A stretch of 64,000 bases of DNA from Chromobacterium sp. IIBBL 290-4 (GTDB lineage Bacteria > Pseudomonadota > Gammaproteobacteria > Burkholderiales > Chromobacteriaceae), in assembly GCF_024207115.1 (NCBI RefSeq), contig NZ_CP100128.1:186001-250000 (forward strand), written 5' to 3'. The position numbers and the translations under genes were made by a program. Below, piece by piece: positions 18,080 through 27,667 of this stretch (its first letter is position 1; the number at the start of each line of letters is the position of its first letter). The notes under the pieces were generated by a model. The model saw nothing but the letters and a program-made list of their open reading frames with translations, made no database searches and was not told where the DNA came from.

Positions 18080-19480
18080 ATGTTCAGCATGAGCGACATC
18101 TACAAAATCGGCGTAGGCCCCTCCAGCTCCCACACCGTCGGCCCGATGAAGGCCGGACACCAGTTCCTTGGCGCGCTCAAGGAGACCGGAAAATTCAATC
18201 AAGTCACCCGCGTCCACGTGGACTGCTACGGCTCGCTGGCGCTGACAGGCAAAGGCCACTGCACCGATCAGGCCATCATCCTGGGCCTGGCCGGCAATCT
18301 GCCCGACACCGTCGACCCGGACACCACCTCCGGCCTGATGGCCGATGTGGAGCAAACCAGCCAGCTGACGCTGGGCCGCACCCATCAGCGCGTGGCCTTC
18401 GGCATGGACTTCCACACCGCCAACCTGCCGCTGCACGAAAACGGCATGCAGATCCACGCCTACATCGGCGACGACAAGGTTCTGACCAAGACTTACTACT
18501 CCATCGGCGGCGGCTTCATCGTCGACGAAGAGCACTTCAACCAGTCCAGCTGCAGCGATACGCCGGTGCCCTATCACTTCGTCACCGCCCAACAACTGAT
18601 GGACATGTGCGAGGAAACCGGCCTGTCCATCGCCTCGCTGGTGATGGAAAACGAAAAAGCCTTCCACGAAACCGGCGAGGTGCAAGCGCATTTCCGCCGC
18701 GTGTGGGAAGTGATGAAGAGCAGCATCGAGCGCGGCATGCGCACTGAAGGCAACCTGCCCGGCCCGATGCGCATCCCCCGCCGCGCGCCGGCACTGCACC
18801 GCATGCTGACCAGCTCGCTGACCGTGGCCAAAGACCCGATGAGCGTGATGGACTGGGTCAATATGTACGCGATGGCGATGTCGGAAGAAAACGCCGCCGG
18901 CGGTCGCGTCGTCACCGCGCCGACCAACGGCGCCTGCGGCATCGTGCCGGCGGTGCTGGCCTACTACAACCACTTCATCCAGCCGCTGGACGACGACAGC
19001 TGCCTACGCTTCTTCCTGTCCTCCGGCGCCATCGGCTGCCTGTTCAAGCTGAACGCGTCCATCTCCGGCGCTGAAGTCGGCTGCCAGGGCGAAGTGGGCG
19101 TGGCCTGTTCCATGGCCGCCGCCGGACTGACCGAGCTGATGGGCGGCAGCCCGTCGCAAGTGTGCATGGCGGCTGAAATCGCCATGGAGCACAATCTGGG
19201 CCTGACTTGCGACCCGGTGGGCGGCCAGGTGCAAATCCCCTGCATCGAGCGCAACGCCATCGCCGCGGTCAAGGCGATCAACGCCGCCCGCATGGCCATG
19301 CACCGCGTCAGCAGCCCCAAGGTGTCGCTGGACAAGGTCATCGCCGCCATGTACGAAACCGGCAAGGACATGGACGCCAAGTACCGCGAAACCTCCTGCG
19401 GCGGCCTGGCCCTGCAGATCAAGGTGGAAAGCAAAGTCGTGCCGACCCAGGCCATCCGCTGGGTGGACGACGCGGCCTGA
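18080..19480 (+). CDS. sdaA: Iron-sulfur L-serine ammonia-lyase
   Basis: A 466-residue cytosolic enzyme that deaminates L-serine to pyruvate and ammonia with a [4Fe-4S] cluster. The N-terminus IGVGPSSSHTVGPMKAG is the substrate loop of the single-chain type. Cys335, Cys377 and Cys388 have the spacing (42 and 11) of the cluster ligands in characterised homologues, and GGGFIVDEE and APTNGACGIVPAVL are conserved. It follows the serine transporter and probably feeds pyruvate to PflB under anaerobiosis. An AAAGAGG ribosome site precedes the ATG at 18080. Confidence 0.95.
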   Translation: MFSMSDIYKIGVGPSSSHTVGPMKAGHQFLGALKETGKFNQVTRVHVDCYGSLALTGKGHCTDQAIILGLAGNLPDTVDPDTTSGLMADVEQTSQLTLGRTHQRVAFGMDFHTANLPLHENGMQIHAYIGDDKVLTKTYYSIGGGFIVDEEHFNQSSCSDTPVPYHFVTAQQLMDMCEETGLSIASLVMENEKAFHETGEVQAHFRRVWEVMKSSIERGMRTEGNLPGPMRIPRRAPALHRMLTSSLTVAKDPMSVMDWVNMYAMAMSEENAAGGRVVTAPTNGACGIVPAVLAYYNHFIQPLDDDSCLRFFLSSGAIGCLFKLNASISGAEVGCQGEVGVACSMAAAGLTELMGGSPSQVCMAAEIAMEHNLGLTCDPVGGQVQIPCIERNAIAAVKAINAARMAMHRVSSPKVSLDKVIAAMYETGKDMDAKYRETSCGGLALQIKVESKVVPTQAIRWVDDAA

Positions 19481-19505
19481 TAGCCGTTTGCCCGCCTCAA
19501 ACGAC

Positions 19506-19532
19506 AACGCCACCCTTCGCGGTGGCGTTTTT
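19506..19532 (+). terminator. Intrinsic terminator after sdaA
   Basis: AACGCCACC and GGTGGCGTT form a perfect 9-bp stem with a CTTCGC loop, followed by a short T-run. It ends the transporter-sdaA transcript. Confidence 0.88.
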
Positions 19533-19618
19533 GCATTGAAGTCTGGTTTGGACGCGCATTGCGCCGGCATACGCCTGGCTCTACCATGTGCAGGCATCTT
19601 TTACTCGCACCCAGCCAC

Positions 19619-20302
19619 ATGAACCCAAGCCAATTCACCCTGCTGTTCGATCTGGACGGCACCCTCACCCGCACCGACCACCTGCATTACCAGGCCTTCG
19701 CCAGCCTGATGGCCGACAACGGCCGCGAACTGACGCCTGAAATCTACAAACGCGACGTGCTGGGCGGCAGCAACGAAAGCATCATGAAAGCGCTGTTTCC
19801 GGACATGCCCGAGCGCCACGCCGAGTTCGCGGAACTGAAGGAGCAGCGCTTCCGCGCCTCCGTCACCCAGCTGACGCCCACGCACGGCCTGGGAAAGCTG
19901 TTCGACTGGGCGCGCGAGCAGCGCATTCCGGTGGCGGTGGTGACCAATGCGCCGCGCGCCAACGCCGACCTGATGCTGTCCGCGCTGGAGCTGATGGGAA
20001 AGATAGACACGCTGGTCATCGGCGACGAGCTGCCGCAAGGCAAGCCGCACCCCCTGCCCTATCTGACCGCGCTGCGGCAATTAGGCGGCCGCGCCGATCG
20101 CGCCTGCGCTTTTGAAGACTCGCCTTCCGGCATTCGCGCCGCCCGCGCCGCCGGTCTGCACACCTTCGGCCTGATAGGCGAACTGAGCGCCGCCGACCTG
20201 CTGCAAGCCGGCGCCTCCGCCGCCATCGAACACTTCGACGCGCCCGAACTCTGGCGCTGGCTGGCCGAAGCTCAAGCCTCCGGCTCAGCCTGCCCTGCCT
20301 GA
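19619..20302 (+). CDS. HAD-superfamily hydrolase (beta-phosphoglucomutase/phosphatase-like)
   Basis: A 227-residue HAD subfamily IA protein. Motif I is FDLDGTLT with the nucleophile Asp near residue 11, motif II is VVTNAPR, and motifs III/IV appear as QGKPHPLPY and AFEDSPSGIRAARAAGL. A helical cap lies between motifs I and II. Such enzymes dephosphorylate or isomerise small sugar phosphates; the substrate cannot be read here. I chose the ATG at 19619 just before the first strand; no strong ribosome site is seen. Confidence 0.82.
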   Translation: MNPSQFTLLFDLDGTLTRTDHLHYQAFASLMADNGRELTPEIYKRDVLGGSNESIMKALFPDMPERHAEFAELKEQRFRASVTQLTPTHGLGKLFDWAREQRIPVAVVTNAPRANADLMLSALELMGKIDTLVIGDELPQGKPHPLPYLTALRQLGGRADRACAFEDSPSGIRAARAAGLHTFGLIGELSAADLLQAGASAAIEHFDAPELWRWLAEAQASGSACPA

Positions 20303-20304
20303 GT

Positions 20305-20889
20305 TCATACCAGCGCGGAATACAGGCCGCAGGCGATCAGGCAACAACCGCATGCCCGATTAAGCCAGCCCTCGCCGCCCCGCGGCAGGGCGCGGCCCAC
20401 CGTCAACACCGCCGCCACGCACAATAGAAACACCGCGCCCACGGTCAGCAGGAACAAAGGCCCCAGCACCAGCAACTGGCCGACCGTATCGCGGCCCGGC
20501 TGCATGAACTGCGGAAAATAGACGATCAAGAAGGCGATGATCTTGGGGTTGGGCAAGGTCGCCATCAAGCCGCGGCGGAAGGCCCCGCCCGGTCCGCCGC
20601 TTGTAGTCGTCCCGCCGCTCCGCGCCCGCAGCAAACCCACCCCCAGATACAGCAGATACGCCGTACCCAGCCACTTCAGACCATGCAAAGCCATCGGCGA
20701 TGCTTGCGCCAGCGCGCCCACGCCGCTCAAGGCGATGGCCAGCAGAATCGCGTCGGCCAGCACCACGCCGCCGGTCGCGGCCATGCCGGCGCGCCAGCCT
20801 CTGTCCAGCGCGCACGCCGCGATCACCAGCATAGACGGCCCCGGCAACAAGGTGATCAAGGCCGTGGCGACAATAAAGCTCCCAATCAT
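20305..20889 (-). CDS. LysE/RhtB-family amino-acid exporter
   Basis: A 194-residue membrane protein with about six hydrophobic segments. ITLLPGPSMLVIAACALDRGWRAG is the LysE-family signature, and ATLPNPKIIAFLIVYFPQF is the second conserved block. The family exports amino acids or their analogues from the cytoplasm. The gene lies 12 bases downstream of the DUF2000 gene and the two are probably one operon, divergent from the LysR regulator at 21410. Confidence 0.88.
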   Translation of the reverse strand: MIGSFIVATALITLLPGPSMLVIAACALDRGWRAGMAATGGVVLADAILLAIALSGVGALAQASPMALHGLKWLGTAYLLYLGVGLLRARSGGTTTSGGPGGAFRRGLMATLPNPKIIAFLIVYFPQFMQPGRDTVGQLLVLGPLFLLTVGAVFLLCVAAVLTVGRALPRGGEGWLNRACGCCLIACGLYSALV

Positions 20890-20901
20890 CTCGCCCCCTC
20901 C

Positions 20902-21309
20902 TCAGCGCAGCAGGCCCAGGCTGCCGGTCAATTGCCGCACCCGCTTGGCCGAACCGCATAAAGCCAGGCCCTGATATTGCAAATCCCGCTGCGGCGTATC
21001 GCGCAAGACGGCGGCGTACTCCTGATAGCTGCGAGTGCTGCGCGTGGCGTAGATCAACTCCACCACCGTCAAACCGGCTTGCCTCGCCTGTTCTCGCAAG
21101 GCTCGCAATTGCGCCGCGTCTCCCTTCAACACCGGAATCGGCACCGTGGTGATGCCCAGCCGCGCGCCGCCGTCCGCGTCCGCCAGGTCCGCACCCACCA
21201 GTTCCGGATGGCGGCGGCCCAAGGTCATTGATAAAACCGCGGCGGTATTGGCGATGACGCCGACAGGCAAGTCGGGATCGACGATGATGGCGCAACGAAG
21301 CTCATCCAT
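20902..21309 (-). CDS. DUF2000 family protein
   Basis: A 135-residue protein. MDELRCAIIVDPDLPVGVIANTAAVL and the later VPIPVLKGDAAQLRALREQA match the DUF2000 fold, a small peptidyl-tRNA-hydrolase-like family of unknown function. I chose the ATG at 21309 because GGAGAA precedes it. It is often found next to LysE-type exporters and LysR regulators, as here. Confidence 0.8.
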   Translation of the reverse strand: MDELRCAIIVDPDLPVGVIANTAAVLSMTLGRRHPELVGADLADADGGARLGITTVPIPVLKGDAAQLRALREQARQAGLTVVELIYATRSTRSYQEYAAVLRDTPQRDLQYQGLALCGSAKRVRQLTGSLGLLR

Positions 21310-21409
21310 GGCGTTCTCCAGGCAATGACAAAGTCTTGCCACTGTGCGCCGAGATAGTGCAAGCTACAATTCAGAGCAATTGAAAATAACTAATCGAAAA
21401 AATCGAACA

Positions 21410-22297
21410 ATGATAGAAGAACTGCGCGCCTTGGCGGTGTTCGCCAAAACCGTGGAAACCGGCTCCTTCCGCGCCGCCGCCAGAGCCTTGCAGCTATCGC
21501 CTTCGGTGGTCAGCCACCATGTTTCGCAGCTGGAAAGCCGATTGGGCACCGCGCTGCTTTATCGCAGCACCCGCAGGCTGTCGCTGACGGCGGACGGAGA
21601 AATGCTGCACCAGCATGCCCAGGCCATGCTGCAAGCGGCGGAAAGCGGCCTCAACGCCCTGGCCGGCCGCGGGGCCGAAGCCTCCGGGCGGCTCAGCCTC
21701 ACCCTGCCCGCCTTTTTCTCCCGCTCTCCGCTCACCGCCCGGCTGGCCGAGTTTTCCCTCCGGCACCCCAAGGTGGAGTTGGCGCTGGACTATAGCGACG
21801 AAAAGCGCGACCTGGTTCGCGACGGCATAGACCTGGCCATCCGCATCGGCGAGCTGCCGGACAGCGCGCTCAAATCGCGCCGCCTTTTCGACATGCCGCG
21901 CCTGCTGGTGGCGGCCCCCGCCTTGCTGGCGCAGCGCCCCGCTCCCCGCCATCCGCAGGAATTGGCCGACTGGCCCTGGCTGGGCATCCGCATGCGGCCC
22001 GACCGCAAAACCTTGATCGACGAAGCCGGAGAGGCGCACAGCTTTCCCATCCAGCCCGCCATCCGCGCCAATAGCCTGGACGCGGTCTGCCAACTGGCCG
22101 CCGCCGGCTGCGGCCTGGCCACGCCGCCGGCCTTTCTAGCGCAAGACGACATCGCCGCCGGCAGATTGATGGAATGCACGCCTGCGTGGCGGGTGGAGGC
22201 GCTAGGGGTATACGCGGTATGGCCGGCCAACGCCGCCCGCGCCAGCCTGACGCTGCGGCTGGTCCATCACCTGGCCGACGCAGGCGGATATTCATGA
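21410..22297 (+). CDS. LysR-family transcriptional regulator
   Basis: A 295-residue regulator. The N-terminal winged helix-turn-helix covers about 1-60 (FAKTVETGSFRAAARALQLSPSVVSHHVSQLESRLG), followed by a linker helix and a periplasmic-binding-like effector domain to the end. It is transcribed away from the DUF2000-LysE pair with a 100-base shared region, so it most likely controls that pair in response to an amino acid. The ATG at 21410 starts the helix-turn-helix cleanly. Confidence 0.9.
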   Translation: MIEELRALAVFAKTVETGSFRAAARALQLSPSVVSHHVSQLESRLGTALLYRSTRRLSLTADGEMLHQHAQAMLQAAESGLNALAGRGAEASGRLSLTLPAFFSRSPLTARLAEFSLRHPKVELALDYSDEKRDLVRDGIDLAIRIGELPDSALKSRRLFDMPRLLVAAPALLAQRPAPRHPQELADWPWLGIRMRPDRKTLIDEAGEAHSFPIQPAIRANSLDAVCQLAAAGCGLATPPAFLAQDDIAAGRLMECTPAWRVEALGVYAVWPANAARASLTLRLVHHLADAGGYS

Positions 22298-22336
22298 CAA
22301 TGATATAATCAGCCCATCCCACTCCGGAGGCTCATC

Positions 22337-22675
22337 ATGCAAAGTCCGCGCGACTTGGATCAAGTCATCGCCGCCAGCATCCGCAACAGCGAACAAAGCG
22401 GCGAATTGCGGCAAATCCCTGGCTGGGGGAAACCGCTGGAGCTGGATGAGAGTTATGCCGCCACGCCGGCCGAACTGAGAATGCCCTACAAGATTTTGAA
22501 GGACGCCGGCTGCGTGCCCGCCGAGGTGGAAATGATGAAAACGCTCGCCGTCCTGCGCGCCGAACTGGCCGAACTGGAAGCGGAAAGCCCGGCCTGGCAG
22601 GCCAAGCAACGGCAAGTTCAGCAACTGGCGCTGAATATCTCTCTGCAGATGGAACGCTTGCGCAGCGGCGGCTGA
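22337..22675 (+). CDS. DUF1992 (DnaJ homologue subfamily C28-like) protein
   Basis: A 112-residue soluble helical protein. DQVIAASIRNSEQSGELRQIPGWGKPL and MPYKILKDAGCVPAEVEMMK are the defining DUF1992 motifs, as in E. coli YhdN. Function is unknown. A CCGGAGG ribosome site precedes the ATG. It stands alone; the 213 bases after it show no gene. Confidence 0.85.
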   Translation: MQSPRDLDQVIAASIRNSEQSGELRQIPGWGKPLELDESYAATPAELRMPYKILKDAGCVPAEVEMMKTLAVLRAELAELEAESPAWQAKQRQVQQLALNISLQMERLRSGG

Positions 22676-22888
22676 GCCTCTCCTCCACTGCGGAAGCCCG
22701 CCCGCCTTGGGACAAACCACCATCATTGCCGGGAGGCGCGCAACAGCAACAACACGCCGTTCATTCCCGCGCAGGGAGGGCTCCACCGCCTGCATCCTGC
22801 GTCGCGCCCATATTGGCCGCCGATTGCGCCAAGCCGGCCTGCTGCGGCGTGGACGCCGAACTCAAGGCCAAGGGCCCAGTCGACGGCA

Positions 22889-24106
22889 TCAGGCTTCTTG
22901 GCTTCGAGCGCCCTCCGCCACGCCGCCATGCGGCAAAACCTCGGTCTGCGCCAGCACCGCCCTGCTGCTCGCCATCGCCAGCGCGCCCACCAGTAAACCG
23001 AACAAAGCCAGCACGCTCGCCATATCCAGCCTCGTCAGCAAGATGCCCACGCCCACCACCGGCACGATCAGGCCCAGATAAGCCGCCACAAAAAAGCATG
23101 AGCTCACTTCGGCCAGCCGCTCCGCCGGCGACAGCATCGCCACCAATCCCAACCCGCCCCGCAGCGCCATCCCGGCGCCCATCCCGCCCACTGCCGCCCC
23201 GGCCAGGAACAAGGGCATGGACGCCAGGCGGAACGCCAGCCACACGCAGGCCAGCGCCAAGGGCAACAGCAGCACGCCGGCCGGCACCACCTTGCGCGGC
23301 GGCATGCGCACCACCAGCAACTGGCCCAGCGCCGCGCAGCAAAAAGCCGAGAACACCATGCCGCCGCTCAGCAAAAAGCCGCCTCTATGCAAGCCGACAG
23401 CCAGGAAACGCCCGGCCAAGGCCGCGAACAAGCCCAGAAAACTGAAACCGCACAGCACCGCCATCGCCGCCGCCATGAAGGCCTGGCGGATCTCGGCGGG
23501 AATGCCCAGCCGCTGCAGCCTCAAAGCCGGTCGCGGGCCCTCATGCTTCACCGTTTCAGGCAGCCAGGGCAGCAATAAGCCGGGCAGCAGCATGCCCAAC
23601 AGCAGCTGATAGCTGGCATGCAGCGGCTGCGCCGCATACTGCGACACCGCGCCGGACAACAGCGCGCCCAGGCCCAGCCCGCTCATATTGCACAAGCTGG
23701 TGATCAAGGCGGCCAAGGCGCGGTTGCGCAGCAGCTCCGCCAGATAGGCGGTCACCGCGCCGACCATCAAACCCACCGCCATGCCGGACAAAATCCGGCC
23801 GACGAACAGGCCCGGCAAGGAGGGCCAATACAGAAACGCCAGCAAGCTCGCCCCGGTGAGGCCCACGCTCAGCACCAGCACCGGCCGCCTGCCCAATAGA
23901 TCGGACAGCTTGCCGAACACCAGCAGCTTGAACAGGATGGCCAGCGCATAAGACGCGAACACCAGCGTCACCCACAAGGGCGACAAACCCAGCCGCTGCG
24001 CATAAAGAGGATACAAGGGCGTGGGCAGCGTGCCGGCCATCATCACCGCCAACAGCAGATAAGCGCCGAGCCATGCGGCGCGCCGGGATGAAGCACTGAT
24101 CGCCAT
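22889..24106 (-). CDS. Major facilitator superfamily transporter
   Basis: A 405-residue protein with about 12 transmembrane segments. The MFS motif A appears as FGKLSDLLGRRPVLVLS after TM2, and GRILSGMAVGLMVGAVTAYLAEL follows the TM4 pattern. The C-terminal half ends around residue 390 with no extra domain. It is divergent from a LysR gene at 24317, which probably regulates it. Efflux of a drug or metabolite is the likely role but the substrate is unknown. Confidence 0.87.
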   Translation of the reverse strand: MAISASSRRAAWLGAYLLLAVMMAGTLPTPLYPLYAQRLGLSPLWVTLVFASYALAILFKLLVFGKLSDLLGRRPVLVLSVGLTGASLLAFLYWPSLPGLFVGRILSGMAVGLMVGAVTAYLAELLRNRALAALITSLCNMSGLGLGALLSGAVSQYAAQPLHASYQLLLGMLLPGLLLPWLPETVKHEGPRPALRLQRLGIPAEIRQAFMAAAMAVLCGFSFLGLFAALAGRFLAVGLHRGGFLLSGGMVFSAFCCAALGQLLVVRMPPRKVVPAGVLLLPLALACVWLAFRLASMPLFLAGAAVGGMGAGMALRGGLGLVAMLSPAERLAEVSSCFFVAAYLGLIVPVVGVGILLTRLDMASVLALFGLLVGALAMASSRAVLAQTEVLPHGGVAEGARSQEA

Positions 24107-24316
24107 AGCCGTCTACCCGCGCCTTTCGCTCAAGCGGCCCGCCGCCTGGCCCGGTTGCCCAAAATGGCCCAAAACCACCCTCTCATCCCGTCGATTGCAA
24201 TGCTTTGACAAAACCATCCCCTCATCGCCATTAGAGGGGCGATAGTAGAGAGCGCCAGCCGGCCAGCGTGAGCGAATAATATTCATAGGCAATATATGAA
24301 AAAAGTATACTGCCGC

Positions 24317-25213
24317 ATGGATTTGAAAAATATGCGCTATTTCGTGGAAGTGGCCCGGCACGGCGGCTTCCTGCAAGCCTCTCGCCGCATCCATGTCAGC
24401 CAGCCGGCCCTGAGCAAAGCCATCCAGCAACTGGAGACAGAACTGGGCGCCAGGCTGCTGGTCCGCAGCCGTCCCGGCGTGCCGGCGCGGCTGACGCCAT
24501 CCGGCGAGCTGGCGCTCCAGCACGCCAAAGCGCTGCTGGAGCGCAGCGCGCTGATGCAGGCCGAGGTGAGCCTGCTCAACCACCAAGCCGCAGGCGTTTT
24601 GCGGCTCGGCCTGCCGCCGCTGGGCGGCATAAGCCAGGTGGCGGCCGCGCTCACGGAATTTCAACAACGCTATCCGCAAGTGGAGCTGCAATTGCTGGAA
24701 AATGGCGGAGCGGAACTGGAACAGGCCGTGCGCCAGGGCGAGGCTGAGCTCGCAGTCAGCCTGCAACCGGACAGCGACGACCTGGACTGGCATCCGATCT
24801 GCGCGGAACCCTTGCTCGTCGCGCTGCCGGCGGGCCACCCGCTCGCCGGTCATCGCAGCCTGCTGCTATCGGACCTGGCGCAACAGCCATGGGTGCGGCT
24901 GCACGGCGCCTCCCTTCTCAACCGCCGCATCGAGCAATGCTGCCCGGACCTGGACCTGCGCCGCCAGCAAGTCGCGCAAAGCGCCAATCTGGCCTTCTGC
25001 CTGTCCCTGATAGCCGCTGGCGCCGGACTGATGGTATTGCCCAAGCCATTAGCTCAGCACCATATCCCGCTCGGCGTGGCTACCGTGCCGCTGGATTGCC
25101 CGCAGCTGCGCTGGCAACTGGCGGCGATCTGGCGCAAAGACGCCGCGCTTTCCGCGCCGGCCCGACAGTGGCTGGCCTTGCTGGCCAGCAGGACGGAACC
25201 CGCTGAGGCGTAG
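24317..25213 (+). CDS. LysR-family transcriptional regulator
   Basis: A 298-residue LysR protein. The helix-turn-helix runs MRYFVEVARHGGFLQASRRIHVSQPALSKAIQQLETELG, and the effector-binding domain spans about 90-295. I prefer the ATG at 24317 because homologues begin at MDLKNMRYF; an ATG at 24296 would add seven residues. It faces the MFS gene across about 210 bases. Its stop codon is only 3 bases before the first CRISPR repeat. Confidence 0.87.
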   Translation: MDLKNMRYFVEVARHGGFLQASRRIHVSQPALSKAIQQLETELGARLLVRSRPGVPARLTPSGELALQHAKALLERSALMQAEVSLLNHQAAGVLRLGLPPLGGISQVAAALTEFQQRYPQVELQLLENGGAELEQAVRQGEAELAVSLQPDSDDLDWHPICAEPLLVALPAGHPLAGHRSLLLSDLAQQPWVRLHGASLLNRRIEQCCPDLDLRRQQVAQSANLAFCLSLIAAGAGLMVLPKPLAQHHIPLGVATVPLDCPQLRWQLAAIWRKDAALSAPARQWLALLASRTEPAEA

Positions 25214-25216
25214 CAT

Positions 25217-27502
25217 CGGCGCATCCCCACGGGCGTGGGGAACACTCGACCAGCGTCGGCCAAACTCAGCCGATGGGCGGTTCATCCCCGCGGAAGCGGG
25301 GAACACTCGGCGCGAGATTCACGATTAAGCCCCCTTGCCGGTTCATCCCCGCAGGCGCGGGGAACACGCCAAGCTGGGCGCGCTGGTTGGGACCATGGTC
25401 GGTTCATCCCCGCAGGCGCGGGGAACACGCTGACGAGGTGTCCAGCTTCACCAACTCCAGCGGTTCATCCCCGCAGGCGCGGGGAACACGCGCGGCCGAA
25501 CTTCGTTAGAAACAGGAACGACGGTTCATCCCCGCAGGCGCGGGGAACACTGCAATCTAGCCAGCGGCGCCGTTTACCCCTGCGGTTCATCCCCGCAGGC
25601 GCGGGGAACACGGCTGCTTGCGTATCGCTGGGCTTGCCCAGGACGGTTCATCCCCGCAGGCGCGGGGAACACGCTGTACTCGGAGGAAACGAAATGACCG
25701 CCTGCGGTTCATCCCCGCAGGCGCGGGGAACACATCCATTGTGTTGCTCCAATAGTTTGGCCTCTCGGTTCATCCCCGCAGGCGCGGGGAACACTAGGCC
25801 ATCTCGATGTTGCGGTTCTCGGATGTCGGTTCATCCCCGCAGGCGCGGGGAACACGCCGCCACACTCAATCCGCTTAAACAGAAAGACGGTTCATCCCCG
25901 CAGGCGCGGGGAACACGGTCTAGGGCATTGGGAGGCATGATTGGGCGTCGGTTCATCCCCGCAGGCGCGGGGAACACTTCATCAAGACTTGGCCTGCGCA
26001 TGAACCGCCCGGTTCATCCCCGCAGGCGCGGGGAACACATAGAGTGCCGAACGGGCATCGGACACTACATCGGTTCATCCCCGCAGGCGCGGGGAACACT
26101 CACGCAAACGTCAATGGCATAAATACTAACCCGGTTCATCCCCGCAGGCGCGGGGAACACGTGAGTGAGATGGTGAAAAGGTGGAAATATTGCGGTTCAT
26201 CCCCGCAGGCGCGGGGAACACCAGTTCGTCGGCGTGAAGTTCGACACCGCGATCGGTTCATCCCCGCAGGCGCGGGGAACACGCACGGACTATCTGCAAG
26301 AAGCCATTGAGAAGCGGTTCATCCCCGCAGGCGCGGGGAACACGATAGGTAATTGCTCAATGCCTGTTTGCTTATCGGTTCATCCCCGCAGGCGCGGGGA
26401 ACACGCCGCCGTTGTGGGCGTAGATAAGATAATCGTCGGTTCATCCCCGCAGGCGCGGGGAACACGCACGGACTATCTGCAAGAAGCCATTGAGAAGCGG
26501 TTCATCCCCGCAGGCGCGGGGAACACGATAGGTAATTGCTCAATGCCTGTTTGCTTATCGGTTCATCCCCGCAGGCGCGGGGAACACGCCGGAGGGGAAT
26601 GTGTCGGCCTCACAATTTTCGGTTCATCCCCACGGGCGTGGGGAACACTCAGCACAGCGCCAGCATCAACCCTTGAAACGCGGTTCATCCCCACGGGCGT
26701 GGGGAACACGTCCTCATCGGCCACCATTCTGTGACCGGCAATGGTTCATCCCCACGGGCGTGGGGAACACAGGCGTTGAACGTAGAAGTAGACAATAAAA
26801 AACGGTTCATCCCCACGGGCGTGGGGAACACTTCAGCTCGTCGGCGTCGCGCGTTTGCAGCGCCGGTTCATCCCCACGGGCGTGGGGAACACTGGTCTGT
26901 GAGTTTTGCGCCACGCTTAATATCCGGTTCATCCCCACGGGCGTGGGGAACACTTGTCCCACGGCACGAACTTTCCGTTCATGGCCGGTTCATCCCCACG
27001 GGCGTGGGGAACACGGCTGGTGACGACATGGACTATGCCGTGGACACGGTTCATCCCCACGGGCGTGGGGAACACGCTTCCCCAACCCTCAAACACGGCG
27101 AAGGTAGCGGTTCATCCCCACGGGCGTGGGGAACACACGCAACCAGCCAAATGCGGGAAATCACGAGGCGGTTCATCCCCACGGGCGTGGGGAACACCAG
27201 AGTTGCCGGAATACCGGCGTTTGAGACGGCGGTTCATCCCCACGGGCGTGGGGAACACTTCGCCAACGCCGGAGCGCTCAGATACATCAGCGGTTCATCC
27301 CCACGGGCGTGGGGAACACCATCGATCAGAACTCCCCAGGAGGCACTATCGCGGTTCATCCCCACGGGCGTGGGGAACACGCCGATGCCAGCGATTGGGC
27401 GGAGTTCATCCGCGGTTCATCCCCACGGGCGTGGGGAACACACGCCGACCGATTGGAAATCAAATTTAACCGGCGGTTCATCCCCACGGGCGTGGGGAAC
27501 AC
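25217..27502 (-). CRISPR. Type I-E CRISPR array, 38 repeats and 37 spacers
   Basis: A 29-bp repeat recurs every 61 bases without exception, leaving 32-base spacers. Read on the minus strand, the repeat begins GTGTTCCCC and ends GGGGATGAACCG, the type I-E orientation, so the leader is at the right. Three centre variants occur. The repeats at 25339-26559 have GCAGGCGC between CCCC and GGGG (21 copies). Those at 26620-27474, and the first at 25217, have ACGGGCGT (16 copies). The repeat at 25278 has GCGGAAGC. The first repeat is degenerate at its trailer edge (GCG for GTT). No cas gene is visible in this window. Confidence 0.98.
26254..26587 (-). repeat. Duplicated spacer block inside the CRISPR array
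   Basis: The spacers at 26283-26314 and 26344-26375 recur identically at 26466-26497 and 26527-26558. The order is A-B-C-A-B, so a three-unit (183-bp) segment was duplicated by recombination between repeats, with the unit C in between. Confidence 0.95.
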
Positions 27503-27610
27503 ACCAAATTCAAGCTGCTGATTTTTAAAGATAAAAACCCGCATCACAAATCTACCGAATATTACACCCTCAAACCGCGCCGGCATCCTTGCAGCGCAGG
27601 GAAGCCGGTT
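27503..27610 (-). promoter_or_regulatory. Probable CRISPR leader
   Basis: The bases right of the last repeat are A/T-rich (for example ATTTTTAAAGATAAAAACC at 27521-27539), unlike the flanking genes, and lie at the 5' side of the transcribed array. This is where the promoter and the Cas1-Cas2 integration site of a type I-E leader are expected. No IHF site has been verified. Confidence 0.6.
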
Positions 27611-27667
27611 CCGCCATGAAAAGTCTCCTCTTCACGGCCAAAACGACGTTGGCATTATCATGGCAAC

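Noticed and set aside
16754..18973. A 739-codon open frame antisense to the serine transporter and sdaA
   Set aside because: Spans two well-supported genes on the other strand and reads as His/Gln/Asp-rich noise typical of antisense GC-rich frames.
25235..27528. Several long open frames across the CRISPR array with repeated SSPQARGT or SSPRAWGT peptides
   Set aside because: They are translations of the 61-base repeat units in different frames, not proteins; the periodicity and type I-E repeat explain them fully.
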